From Hymenobacter citatus (lineage in GTDB: Bacteria; Bacteroidota; Bacteroidia; Cytophagales; Hymenobacteraceae): a stretch of 64,000 nucleotides of DNA. Numbering within the stretch: the stretch's first letter is position 1; each line of letters begins with the position of its first letter. Shown piece by piece: positions 42,107-51,153 of this stretch. Below the pieces are notes generated by a model that searched no databases, had not been told where the DNA came from, and worked only from the letters and a program-made list of their open reading frames with translations. The stretch is from NCBI RefSeq assembly GCF_014333615.1, contig NZ_JACSCY010000009.1:1-64000 (forward strand). The letters are read 5' to 3'. Both the position numbers and the translations under genes were made by a program.

Positions 42107-45100
42107 CTACTCCCGCACCAGCCGTTTCACGGTGGTGCCCTCCGCCGTGCGGATGCGCACCAGGTACACGCCTACGGGCAGGTCTATTACATCGAGGGTA
42201 GCGCTGAGCCGGCTGCTGCGGGGCTGGTGCGTCAGCTTCCGTACGGTTTGGCCTACCGTGTTCAGCACTTCTACCTGCACGGGCGCGGTCGACGTTAGGC
42301 CTGTTAGCTCCAGGGTAGTAGTGCCAGTGGTCGGGTTAGGGTAGAGGTACACAGCGGCCGTACTAGCCGTGGCATCGGGACGGTGAAAGAGCAGAGAAAA
42401 CCGCGCTTTGCTAGTGCCTGCCGTGGCCCGGAATGTATAAGTAGCACTGACGCGCAGATCCTGTTGTTGGTGTAATTCGGCGTCTTCCAGCCAGACCTCA
42501 GTACCAGTGGGCAACTGGGCCAGCTCTACTGCTCGCAGCGTGTATTCGCCCGGCCGCTCTATGTGCAGGCCTAAGGGAACAGAAGCCACTTCTGCAAGAT
42601 TTGCCACCGCGTTGATGGCCAAGGCCTCGGTGCCAGCCTGCGTCCAGAGCGACGGTGTGCCGCCACTGTTGAGTTGCACTTTGTAGGCATCGAATGCTGG
42701 GTCGAAGGAGGCAGTGGCAGCAGGCGTGGCATAGAGCACCGTCTCATCGGTAGGCCCGGTGCCACTATGCAGGCTCAACCGCACAAGCGGACGCGTAGGC
42801 GCTGCCGCGGCGCGGCTGCTGGCCGTAACTGCCGCGGCATCCGTGGCCGTCGTCTTGCTACGTTGGGCCGAGGTAGCGGCAACCGGCGTGAGGGTAGCGC
42901 GGGCTGCACTAGGCAGCAGCAAACTGGCGCTGCTGGTAGCCCGCACGAAGAAGCCCTGCATGGCAGCAATTGTGTTGGAGCCGCCATTCTGCCCCATACC
43001 ATTCACATAGCTGCGGTAGTAGCCCGTGTAGGGGCCAGTCGGCACGTAGGTATACACCGCCTGGTCAACTCCTGCGGCGGCCGGTACCCGGTCCCAGTTG
43101 AGAGGGGCAGGGAAGGGGTTGCCCAGCAAGTGCCAGCCCGAGTTGCTGTATGGCCCGCGCGTGAGCGGGTAGCGCACGTCGCTGGTAGTGAGCGTGCCGC
43201 TGATGTCGACGGTGGTAGTAGGCAGCACCTGCACCGAGTAGCCCCGGCCGGGCACTAGGTTATCAGTAGCAGCCGGTACCTTCCAGCCCCGGTCAAAGAC
43301 ATCAAAGAGCGCCGAACTTATGCGGGTTTCGTCGAATTCGAACAGGGTAGGAAAGGGCATTACGGAAGTGCCTTGCGTGTTGTAGTTCGGGTTCAGCACA
43401 AATGCGGGTATATCGTCGGCAAACTCCTGCACCTTGGCCGTGCCCAGTTGCATAGGCGAGGCATAGTGCTGATAGCCGGCGCTGGTAGCATCGGCCACAA
43501 ACCGCTCCATAGTGCTGCGCCCGGTTACTATGCCGCCACCCACGGGGTTTTCTACCAGAGCGGTACCCGAGGCATCGGAGAGTAGGGTCAGGTGCCCGTC
43601 GGATGCCAGGTTGCCACGAGGTAGGGCAAGCAGGTGCCGCACACCCACGGCACTTTGCAGTGCCACACCGGCCGCGTTGTCGATAAGCAGGTTGTAGAGC
43701 CGCACGGTGCTACTGCCGCCGATGGTTTGGGCGGTGGTGCCCACGCACCGCAGGGTGCCCGCGTCGGCATTCAGGGTGCCGTTGTTCACTAAATTGCCCA
43801 ACAGTGCAAACGCATTAGTATGCAACGAAAGCGAAGCGCCGCTCGCAATAGTCAGGTTGAGAGCCGTGGGGGTAAGGTCGCCAGCGGCCAACGACGGATA
43901 GCGCGACAACCCGCCCGGAACCAGCACGTTGCTGCTTGCCGTGGGCACTGTGCCGCAGCTCCAGTTGCCCGCTTCAAACCAGCTGCTGCTCACCGAGCCC
44001 AACCAAGTAAGCGTCCCGGCTGGCGTGATGGTCAGATTCGCGCCGTTAGTAGTGCCAGTGGTAGCGGGCTGGCTGCCTACCACCCGAACGCGGTACCCTG
44101 TACCCGGCGCCGTGTTGGCCGGCAGCGTGGCCGCAATAGTGCTGCTGGTGGCGCTGCTGAGCGTGCCCAGGGTAACAGGATTTGCGCCAAACACACCGCT
44201 CGCATCTGAGAGCTGGGCCGTGAAAATGTTGCCTGCAGTGAAGCCCTCGGCCGTGAAGGGTACACGCAGCGTAGTACCAGCGCAGTAGCTGCTGGCCGTT
44301 AGCGTGCCAGTCTGAATACTGGCCGTAGAAGCAACAGGCTGCACAACTACTACCGTCGAGGCCGTGTCGGTGCAATCGGGGGAGGTGGAAGCCGTTAGCA
44401 CATAACGGCCCGACTGCGACGGCTGCACGTTGGGAATGGTCAGCTGCGGATCTTGCCCGGTGCTAACGGTGAACGTGCTATTGTCGGGGCGGCGCACGGT
44501 CCAGGTGTAGGGGGGCGCGCCGGAAGTGGCTTGCAGTTGCAAGGTGCCGCCCGCCACCACCGGCGAATTGCTGCTGACGGCCACGGTGAGCTGCTGCCGT
44601 AGCGTGATGGTGGTGGTTTGCGGGGCTAGAACTACGGTGGCCGGCGTAGAAGGAATCAGCCGAAGGATATACCCGCCACCCGGCGGCGTGTTACGTGGTA
44701 GCGTAATAGACACGTAACCTTGCCCTTGCCCACTAAAATTGACAGTACCAACAGTAGCCGTAAATCCGCCATTGACGTTGGCAAGCTCCGCCGTAATAAC
44801 GTTGCCGCTGGGGAAAGGCGCTTCCGTAACGGTAAAGCCAAAGCTAAACGGAGTGTTCAGGCAGATCGGCAGTAAGCCGCCATACCGCGAGAGGGTAAGC
44901 ACAGGCTGCTGGGCTGGCAGCACCGTTACATCCTTCGAAGCCAGGTAGGTGCAGCTGCCCAGCGTTACTACAAGCGAGATATTGACTGTGCCCACCACCG
45001 TAATGTTGGGAGTGGTAGGGGCCTGATCGGTAGAGCGGAAAAAGAAGTTTGTTCCGCCGCTGACTACCCAGGAGTAAGTAGCGCCCGGAGTAGCAGCAGA

Positions 45101-48100
45101 CAGGCGCAGCGGAATAGGGGAGCCGTAACGGATGGCGTCGGGGGCTATAATCTGCGTGACAGGCGGTTGATTAATGCTCAAACTAGATCCATTATCCTCC
45201 CCAACAACAGTTGGCTGGCTGCCTACCACCCGAATGCGGTAGCCCGTGCCAGAAGGTATACTGGCCGGCAGCGTGGCCGCAATGCTGCCGCTAGTAGCGC
45301 TGCTGAGCGTGCCAATGACTACTGGGGCAGCGCCAAACCTACCGCTGGCGTCCGAGAGCTGGGCTGTGAAGACGTTGCCCACAGTGAAACCATCGGCCGT
45401 GAAGGGTATACGCAGCGCGGAGCCCGCACACAAACTGTTGGTCAGCGTGCCGGTCTGGATGCTGGCCGTCGGAACCGCTGGCGTCACGTTGACGGTGGTG
45501 CTCAGCGTGGTAGAGCAGCCGTTCAGCGTAATGGCAACGCGGTAGGTGCCCGCATTGGCAGTAGTAGCGGCCGCAATACTTTGGTTGGGTCCCGTGGCTG
45601 CGTAGCCGTTGGGGCCAGTCCATTGGTAGGTGGCGCCGCTCACACCCGTAGCGGTAAGCGAAATAGTAGTGCCCGCCACCACGGGCGAGTTCGACCCGGC
45701 CGCCGCCACGCCTAGATTGGTAATCAGCAAGCTACCCGTTTCGCTGGTCAGGGCCGGGCTGCTGCTCACCAGCCGGATGCGGTAGGTGGCGCTGAGGGCG
45801 GTGAGGGTGGCAGGAATGGTGATGGGCAACGTGCCGGCCGCCGCCGTTGTTACCGTGGCCGAGCCGATAACCGGGCTGCTGGCCGAGAACGCGCCGCCCG
45901 CATCCGACAGCACCGCCGAGAGGGTATTGCCCGCGTTGAAGTTGGGGCCCGCGGCGGTGTAGTTGAGCGTGTAGCTGCTGCCCGCGCATAGGGGCCCGCT
46001 AAAGGCATTCAGCGTGAGCGTGGTAACAGGTGCCACAGGCTGTATCACTACCTTAACCGAAGCTGTATCGGAGCAGCCGGCCGCGTTGGTAATGCGCAGC
46101 TGGTACCTACCCGACTGCACCGGCTGGGCGTTGGCAAGCTGGGGATTCTGCTGACCGCTAAAGAAGTAGGTCCCGCTGCCATCGGCGCGCCGCACGGTCC
46201 AGGAATAAGTGTTGCCGGTAGCGCTGGGGCCGCCCTGCAACTGCAGGGTGCCGCCCGCCGTCACGGGCGAGTTGCTGCTCACCGTCACGGGAGGTAGGGC
46301 ATTCACTGTCAGGCCTGTGCCGTTATCATTGCTGACTACGGAAGTGGGGGTAGAGCCCACCAGCCGAATTCGATACCCGCTGCCGGTAGCGGTGGTGCCG
46401 GGTAGGGTAACGGAAATGGAACCGTTGCCCAAGCCGCTAAAGTTCGCCGTACCAATGGCCACTGGTGTCGCAAACGAGCCACTGGCGTCCGACAATTGCG
46501 CCGTGACAACGTTGCCGCTCGGGAAGGCTATTCCCGTTACCACGAAGCTCAGGCTGCGCGGCGTAGCCAAGCACAGGTCGCCCCCAAAGGAGTTCAGCGT
46601 TAGAATGGGAATAATATTTGGCTGCACCGTTACGTCGACGAAGCTGGCGTAGCTACAGCCGCCCAGCGACACCGTGACGGAATAGCGCGCCACGCCGGGC
46701 ACGGTGGCACTGGCAATGGTGGGGTTCTGCTCCGAGGAGCGGAAGCCGTTCGGACCCGTCCAGGAGTAGGTAGCACCGGGGTAAGTGGGCGCTACGCTCA
46801 GGCTGATGGCGCTGCCATTGGGCACAGTAGCCGGCCCGGCCGCCCGACTCACGGGCGACTGATTCACCTTGAGGTTCACGCCATTATCCGTCCCAAATAC
46901 AGCCGGGGCTGACGCTACCACGCGCACCCGGTAGCCACTGCCGGCCGGCGTCCGAAAGGGAATGGAGTCCTGCAGCGTACCGCCGTTGGCGTTGGAGCTG
47001 ATGAGCGTACCAAACAGCCGCGAATCGTTGGAGAATACTCCGCTGGCATCCGACAGTTGAAACTTAAACGTATTGTCGCTGCCAAAATCGGCCCGGTTGG
47101 TGCTGAACGGCACCTGAATAAACTGTCCGCCGCAGATAGTCGTCTGGGTTACGGTGCCCGTGGCAATAGTGGGCGGGTAGGCGTAGCTCTGCGTCGAGCA
47201 GGCCGTGCCGCCCGGCGTGGTCACGCAAATCTGTCCCGAAGTACCACCGGCGGGTGCGGCCACCGTGAGGCTGGTAGCAGTATTGCTGAGAATAGGACCG
47301 GCCGCTGTGCCGTTGAAGCTCACCGCCGTAGCCCCGCTCAGATTGGTACCCGTGATGGTAACCACCGTGCCGGCCGGGCCGCCACCGGGCGTGAAGCTGA
47401 GAATGGTAGGGCCTACGCAGGTGAAGTTGTAGACGCCCGCGTTGGTCAGCTGAATGCCCTGCTGAATAGTAGGCAGCAGCAACCGAAGCCGCAGCCCGCG
47501 CACGTTATTTTGGGGCGTGGCCAGGGTACGAGTCACCACGGTAGGCTCCGTTTGGCCGGCCGCCAGCGTCGACTGGTAAGTATCGATGGTGGTCCAGTTG
47601 GTAAGGTTGCTGGAGGCTTCGATTTGCAGGGTGTAGCTCACGGCTGCGCTGTTCACGTTGCGCAGATTCAGCTGCACCGTAGAGAAAGGTTGCGGCGCCG
47701 TGCCTAAATCTACCTGCGCGTAGTAGGTGTTGAAAAACGTGGAAGAGCTGCCCGTCACGTCGTTGTCGTTGAAAATGGCCAGCACGGCGGCGCTGGTCAA
47801 GCCGTTGCCGGTGTAGTTGGCATTCGGGAAGTTCGCGGCCAGATTGTTGGAGCTGGAGCAGCCGCTTTTCACGAAGCTGCGGTTCAGCACCTGGCTCCAC
47901 TTACCGGCCGCGTCGCGCACGCGCACAAACAGGCGGTGCGGCCCGTCGAGCAGGGCGCTGGCATCGGCAATGAAGTTGAGGTTGGCCAGCTCCGGGGCGG
48001 GCGTAGCAATGGGAATGTTGATTGCCTGCCCATAGCCGGGGTCGGTGTCGAAGTAGTACTCCGCCTTATTCAGATTCGGTATGGTCGTTACAGCGGGTGC

Positions 48101-48898
48101 GTCCACGTAAAAAAGGCGGCTCTGGGTCAGGCTCCATTTGCCGGCCGTATCGCGCGAGCGAAAAAACAACGTGTGAAAACCCGGCGCGAGGGAGCCCAGC
48201 CCCACCGAGAAGCGCACATCCGGAGCCTCAATACCGCCATTGATGGCTACGCTGGTGGCGCGGCCATAGCCAGGGTCAGTATCTACAAAGTACTCCAACC
48301 CAGCCAAGGCCGCAGGTGGGTTGTTGGTCGTAGCGGGTTCCACGTAAAACACCTGGCGATGGGTTAGACTCCAGGCGCCGTTGGCATCGCGCGAGCGGAA
48401 GTACAAGGCGTGAAAACCCGGCGTCTGGTTCGCCAGCGGCACCGCAAAGGTCACGTCCGAGAGGGTAGTGCTGGCCGTAGAGGGTAGGGTGGCCGCCGTG
48501 GCGCGGCCGTAGCCGGGGTCTGTGTCTACAAAGTATTCTACCCGGTTAATAGCCGGCGCGGGCGGCGTGGTTACCACCGTATCTACGTACACCAGCTGGC
48601 GGTAGGTCTGGCTCCAGTTGCTACCCCCCGCCCGCGAGCGGATGAACAGGTTATGGAAGCCCGGTGTCGTCGTGCTCAGATCAACCGCAAAGTTCAGGCT
48701 GGGCAGCGTGGTGGTAGGCGTGGCCGGTAGGGTAGCGGCTGTAGCGCGGCCGTAGCCGGGGTCCGTGTCGAGGAAGTATTCCACCCGATCGAGGGGAGGC
48801 GTAGTTTGGGCGTGCAGCGGCACAACGGCCGCCACCGCCGCCACGAGCAGCACGACCAGCCCCAGCCAGCCGCGCCGCACCATGTGCAGGCAGTTCAT
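42107..48898 (-). CDS. Giant modular surface protein with type IX secretion signal
   Basis: A 2263-residue exported protein. After the signal peptide (LGLVVLLVAAVAAVVPLHAQ) come four repeats of about 75 residues beginning RVEYFLDTDPGYGRAT (residues 37-335). A discoidin-like segment (TYYAQVDLGTAPQPFSTVQL) and an IPT/TIG domain follow (FTPGGGPAGTVVTITGTNLS, near 500). Then come six about 110-residue modules marked FTAQLSDASG and GYRIRVVGS, alternating with five Ig/PKD-like modules (YSWTGPNGF), to about residue 1640. A region with WLGSVSSSWFEAGNWSCGTV and GWHLLGNPFPAPLNWDRV precedes the T9SS type A sorting domain (VYLYPNPTTGTTTLELTGL to the end). It probably serves as an adhesin or matrix protein. 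It lies 30 bases downstream of the beta-helix gene and is probably co-transcribed. Confidence 0.9.
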   Translation of the reverse strand: MNCLHMVRRGWLGLVVLLVAAVAAVVPLHAQTTPPLDRVEYFLDTDPGYGRATAATLPATPTTTLPSLNFAVDLSTTTPGFHNLFIRSRAGGSNWSQTYRQLVYVDTVVTTPPAPAINRVEYFVDTDPGYGRATAATLPSTASTTLSDVTFAVPLANQTPGFHALYFRSRDANGAWSLTHRQVFYVEPATTNNPPAALAGLEYFVDTDPGYGRATSVAINGGIEAPDVRFSVGLGSLAPGFHTLFFRSRDTAGKWSLTQSRLFYVDAPAVTTIPNLNKAEYYFDTDPGYGQAINIPIATPAPELANLNFIADASALLDGPHRLFVRVRDAAGKWSQVLNRSFVKSGCSSSNNLAANFPNANYTGNGLTSAAVLAIFNDNDVTGSSSTFFNTYYAQVDLGTAPQPFSTVQLNLRNVNSAAVSYTLQIEASSNLTNWTTIDTYQSTLAAGQTEPTVVTRTLATPQNNVRGLRLRLLLPTIQQGIQLTNAGVYNFTCVGPTILSFTPGGGPAGTVVTITGTNLSGATAVSFNGTAAGPILSNTATSLTVAAPAGGTSGQICVTTPGGTACSTQSYAYPPTIATGTVTQTTICGGQFIQVPFSTNRADFGSDNTFKFQLSDASGVFSNDSRLFGTLISSNANGGTLQDSIPFRTPAGSGYRVRVVASAPAVFGTDNGVNLKVNQSPVSRAAGPATVPNGSAISLSVAPTYPGATYSWTGPNGFRSSEQNPTIASATVPGVARYSVTVSLGGCSYASFVDVTVQPNIIPILTLNSFGGDLCLATPRSLSFVVTGIAFPSGNVVTAQLSDASGSFATPVAIGTANFSGLGNGSISVTLPGTTATGSGYRIRLVGSTPTSVVSNDNGTGLTVNALPPVTVSSNSPVTAGGTLQLQGGPSATGNTYSWTVRRADGSGTYFFSGQQNPQLANAQPVQSGRYQLRITNAAGCSDTASVKVVIQPVAPVTTLTLNAFSGPLCAGSSYTLNYTAAGPNFNAGNTLSAVLSDAGGAFSASSPVIGSATVTTAAAGTLPITIPATLTALSATYRIRLVSSSPALTSETGSLLITNLGVAAAGSNSPVVAGTTISLTATGVSGATYQWTGPNGYAATGPNQSIAAATTANAGTYRVAITLNGCSTTLSTTVNVTPAVPTASIQTGTLTNSLCAGSALRIPFTADGFTVGNVFTAQLSDASGRFGAAPVVIGTLSSATSGSIAATLPASIPSGTGYRIRVVGSQPTVVGEDNGSSLSINQPPVTQIIAPDAIRYGSPIPLRLSAATPGATYSWVVSGGTNFFFRSTDQAPTTPNITVVGTVNISLVVTLGSCTYLASKDVTVLPAQQPVLTLSRYGGLLPICLNTPFSFGFTVTEAPFPSGNVITAELANVNGGFTATVGTVNFSGQGQGYVSITLPRNTPPGGGYILRLIPSTPATVVLAPQTTTITLRQQLTVAVSSNSPVVAGGTLQLQATSGAPPYTWTVRRPDNSTFTVSTGQDPQLTIPNVQPSQSGRYVLTASTSPDCTDTASTVVVVQPVASTASIQTGTLTASSYCAGTTLRVPFTAEGFTAGNIFTAQLSDASGVFGANPVTLGTLSSATSSTIAATLPANTAPGTGYRVRVVGSQPATTGTTNGANLTITPAGTLTWLGSVSSSWFEAGNWSCGTVPTASSNVLVPGGLSRYPSLAAGDLTPTALNLTIASGASLSLHTNAFALLGNLVNNGTLNADAGTLRCVGTTAQTIGGSSTVRLYNLLIDNAAGVALQSAVGVRHLLALPRGNLASDGHLTLLSDASGTALVENPVGGGIVTGRSTMERFVADATSAGYQHYASPMQLGTAKVQEFADDIPAFVLNPNYNTQGTSVMPFPTLFEFDETRISSALFDVFDRGWKVPAATDNLVPGRGYSVQVLPTTTVDISGTLTTSDVRYPLTRGPYSNSGWHLLGNPFPAPLNWDRVPAAAGVDQAVYTYVPTGPYTGYYRSYVNGMGQNGGSNTIAAMQGFFVRATSSASLLLPSAARATLTPVAATSAQRSKTTATDAAAVTASSRAAAAPTRPLVRLSLHSGTGPTDETVLYATPAATASFDPAFDAYKVQLNSGGTPSLWTQAGTEALAINAVANLAEVASVPLGLHIERPGEYTLRAVELAQLPTGTEVWLEDAELHQQQDLRVSATYTFRATAGTSKARFSLLFHRPDATASTAAVYLYPNPTTGTTTLELTGLTSTAPVQVEVLNTVGQTVRKLTHQPRSSRLSATLDVIDLPVGVYLVRIRTAEGTTVKRLVRE

Positions 48899-48928
48899 CG
48901 GAAAAGCGCGTTAGGTAGCCCGGAGCCC

Positions 48929-49960
48929 CTAGTTGTTAGACCGCGTGCTGATGGTAGCATTCAGCGTGTTGCCCGACACCGTCTGGTTGTACTGGTAGAT
49001 GGTGGGCACGTTTGGAATACCCGCCACGCGGTAGGGTGTCGCCCCGCCGAAGGGGCCTACGTCGGTACCGTTTTCCCCGGCGCCGCGGGCCGGATTGGTG
49101 CCCGTCCGCAGCTGGTAGGCACCATCGGTAGAGGCCGTGCCGCCCACAAACAGGCTGGTCGCACTCACGTTCTGCTGGTTGCCGTTGCCAGTGCCAAACT
49201 GCGCCCCCGCACTGATGTTATAGCTCACGGCGTTGTTGCGCAGGGTGAAAATATTCGCCGAAGTAGAAGTCAGAATATTGTTCTTAATAACGGTGTTGTT
49301 CACGTCGATACCAGCGCCATTGTTGCCTGTTGCACTACCAATAGCATTGTTGGTAATAACCGTGTTAGTCAGATTTGCATTGTTGCCTCCACCTATGCCG
49401 CCTACTATTATGTTGTTTGCTATTAGTGTGTTTGTTACGCTATTAGTGTTGAGAAAGAACGATAGATTGGAATTGATATAGTTCTGCCGTACTACAGTAT
49501 TCGCAACGGAAGTATATCCTTCTGAGCCGCTATAGCCGATGTATAAAACAGAGCGTAGATAATTACGCTCCACAATCATATTACTAGCACCAACATACAA
49601 AGTAGAAGCAATAGTACACCCTGTGATACGAGAGCCAGCACTGCTACTATTGAAAGAAATAGCGCCCACTGTCGCCTCGCGCTTATCCAGCTGCAAGCCA
49701 GGGTTCTGCTCCAGAAAATAGCCCGTGCCAATGATGGTAAGCTGCTTGGTACACGTCAGGTTGCCATACGAATTATCATTTGGCTCCAGGTAGATAAAGT
49801 CTCCGCTGGCGGCGGCATCGTGGGCGGCTTGCAGGGTGGTGTAGATGTTGGTGCCCGTAATGCCGGTGTTATTCACGCGGCGAATGGTTTGGGCATGGGC
49901 GGCCAGCGTGCTCAGCACAAGTAGCACAACCAGAAGGAAAGTAGTAGGGGTAGGTTTCAT
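48929..49960 (-). CDS. Secreted right-handed beta-helix-like protein
   Basis: The signal peptide is TTFLLVVLLVLSTLAAHAQ. The mature protein starts like a polysaccharide-lyase-type or Ig-free beta-helix: YTTLQAAHDAAASGDFIYLE and the first rung LTCTKQLTIIGTGYFLEQNP. Short rungs rich in Asn and Val follow (NTLIANNIIVGGIGGGNNAN; NTVITNNAIGSATGNNGAGI). The C-terminal GAYQLRTGTNPARGAGENGT and DVGPFGGATPYRVAGIPNVP is the usual end of surface beta-helix proteins of Bacteroidota. No T9SS tail is seen. It has no catalytic motif. The start at 49960 opens the signal peptide. It is the first gene of a two-gene unit with the giant protein. The central rung region (about 49300-49640) is AT-richer than the rest. 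Confidence 0.8.
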   Translation of the reverse strand: MKPTPTTFLLVVLLVLSTLAAHAQTIRRVNNTGITGTNIYTTLQAAHDAAASGDFIYLEPNDNSYGNLTCTKQLTIIGTGYFLEQNPGLQLDKREATVGAISFNSSSAGSRITGCTIASTLYVGASNMIVERNYLRSVLYIGYSGSEGYTSVANTVVRQNYINSNLSFFLNTNSVTNTLIANNIIVGGIGGGNNANLTNTVITNNAIGSATGNNGAGIDVNNTVIKNNILTSTSANIFTLRNNAVSYNISAGAQFGTGNGNQQNVSATSLFVGGTASTDGAYQLRTGTNPARGAGENGTDVGPFGGATPYRVAGIPNVPTIYQYNQTVSGNTLNATISTRSNN

Positions 49961-50427
49961 ACACAGAAAAGGGTAGGGGTGAAAAAAGGACAAAAGCGTA
50001 GCCAGACCAGGCCAAAACAGCTGGTTGTAAGCTCAAAAGAGGAAGAAAGAGGAGAAGAAGAGCGAGCGTTGCGCCACCTAGTATAGGAGCCGCAGCCAGC
50101 GTAGCACGAGGTTGCTTATAAGGAGCAATAGCACAGCGCCGAAGAAGCCAACCTGAGCAAACGAAAGGGTGCTGGCGCCTCTGGCATGCGTTAGCAGATA
50201 GAGAAAAGGAGGAAAAGGTTATACCATACGCCTAAGGGATTAGGGCTGCTCGTGTGATTGTGTATAAATGCTGATAATCAGCTTGCTACCAGTTGTTGAT
50301 AGATGGCTGGAGGCGTAGAAGAGTAGGGCGCATCACATCAGAAGAGAAACCAAAGCGCCGCCAGCCCAGCCGGAAAGCAGCTGGTTGCCAGTATATAATT
50401 AAGTGGTCAGGAAGGAGGGTAGCGCTT
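49961..50427. other. 467-base gap upstream of the beta-helix gene
   Basis: No supported gene. Two stretches, about 50003-50032 and 50358-50387, share CCAG...CAGCTGGTTG in similar surroundings and may be an old duplication. No exact TAnnTTTG was found on the minus strand, although the promoter of the surface-protein operon should lie here. Confidence 0.35.
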
Positions 50428-50673
50428 CTACCGCCGCCGTCCGGCTAAGCGTCGCACGCCATACGCCGCTCCGGCAGCCAGCAGCAGCGAAGCACCTCCA
50501 TCAATAGGAGCTTGCGTGGGTCCGCCAGGGGAAGGACCGCCCGAGCCAGGACCACCAGAGCCGGGTCCCTGTGCATATGCACCAAGAGCGGCGCATACTA
50601 GCAGTAGAAGGAGAGCAGCTCTTAAACCAGTGTGGCGCACGCCCGCGCCAAGAGAAATAAAACGGTGTAGCAT
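50428..50673 (-). CDS. Tiny exported protein with PID-CTERM-like sorting tail
   Basis: An 81-residue protein made of three parts. First, a signal peptide (TGLRAALLLLLVCAALGAYA). Second, a 20-residue Gly/Pro/Ser linker. Third, a tail consisting of the motif PIDGG, a hydrophobic stretch (ASLLLAAGAAYGVRR) and a basic end (RRLAGRRR). That order, motif-helix-basic cluster, is the hallmark of C-terminal sorting signals, and the PIDGG start matches what I remember as the PID-CTERM domain of Bacteroidota. The processing enzyme is not in the window. With almost no mature domain, it may be a minimal anchored peptide. Single gene, ATG at 50673. Confidence 0.7.
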   Translation of the reverse strand: MLHRFISLGAGVRHTGLRAALLLLLVCAALGAYAQGPGSGGPGSGGPSPGGPTQAPIDGGASLLLAAGAAYGVRRLAGRRR

Positions 50674-50710
50674 AAGCGAGAAAAAGGGAATGAGATGAGG
50701 AGAAACAAGG

Positions 50711-51004
50711 CTAAAAGAGGTGCTTCAATAGGTAGGGGTGCGGTAAGTGACCTATATTCAATTCGTTATATAAAGGCAGAATTCCTCTTTTTTTAAGAAG
50801 TTCCACGCAATATTGGTCGGCGGCAATACCAATTTCCTGGTATTTCTGATCAAAGAGTCTTGCATTTTTTGAGCTTTGTTGACTATTAGTGATTAGGCGA
50901 ATAGGGTAATGGAAATCTGATTGTAAAATGCTTATAAACAGCCTTATCAGTGTCGGGAAAGCTGTCCTGTAAAAAGTATATCGGCAGCTGTTTCTTTGGT
51001 TCAT
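50711..51004 (-). CDS. Doubtful small ORF
   Basis: A 97-residue frame in an AT-rich stretch. Its second half (DQKYQEIGIAADQYCVELLK, then ILPLYNELNIGHLPHPYLLK) reads like a helical protein, whereas the first half (NSCRYTFYRTAFPTLIRLFI) does not. No family is recognised and no promoter or terminator is visible. It may be real, a remnant, or chance. Apart from it, the 480-base gap 50674-51153 holds nothing I can support. Confidence 0.25.
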   Translation of the reverse strand: MNQRNSCRYTFYRTAFPTLIRLFISILQSDFHYPIRLITNSQQSSKNARLFDQKYQEIGIAADQYCVELLKKRGILPLYNELNIGHLPHPYLLKHLF

Positions 51005-51153
51005 TGCAGTGTAGTCCGGGTGATGCTGCTATATAGCTCAGCCCATGCAACCCGTTTGGCTGGCAACGCTTCTTTGGGTAGCTTACCACTGCTCTGTTCT
51101 GCGCCCACCCCCACCCGTTTTTTTCCTCCAAACCACACTCTTTCATTCACTCT

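Noticed and set aside
42107..48898. Regular repeats that might suggest a CRISPR array or tandem satellite
   Set aside because: They are protein-level modules of 75-190 residues in one long open frame, with no short identical direct repeats and spacers.
50080..50215. Minus-strand peptide with a hydrophobic stretch (GFFGAVLLLLISNLVLRW) and basic end, like a sorting tail
   Set aside because: The frame has no start codon after the preceding stop and no signal peptide, so it cannot be a gene as it stands.
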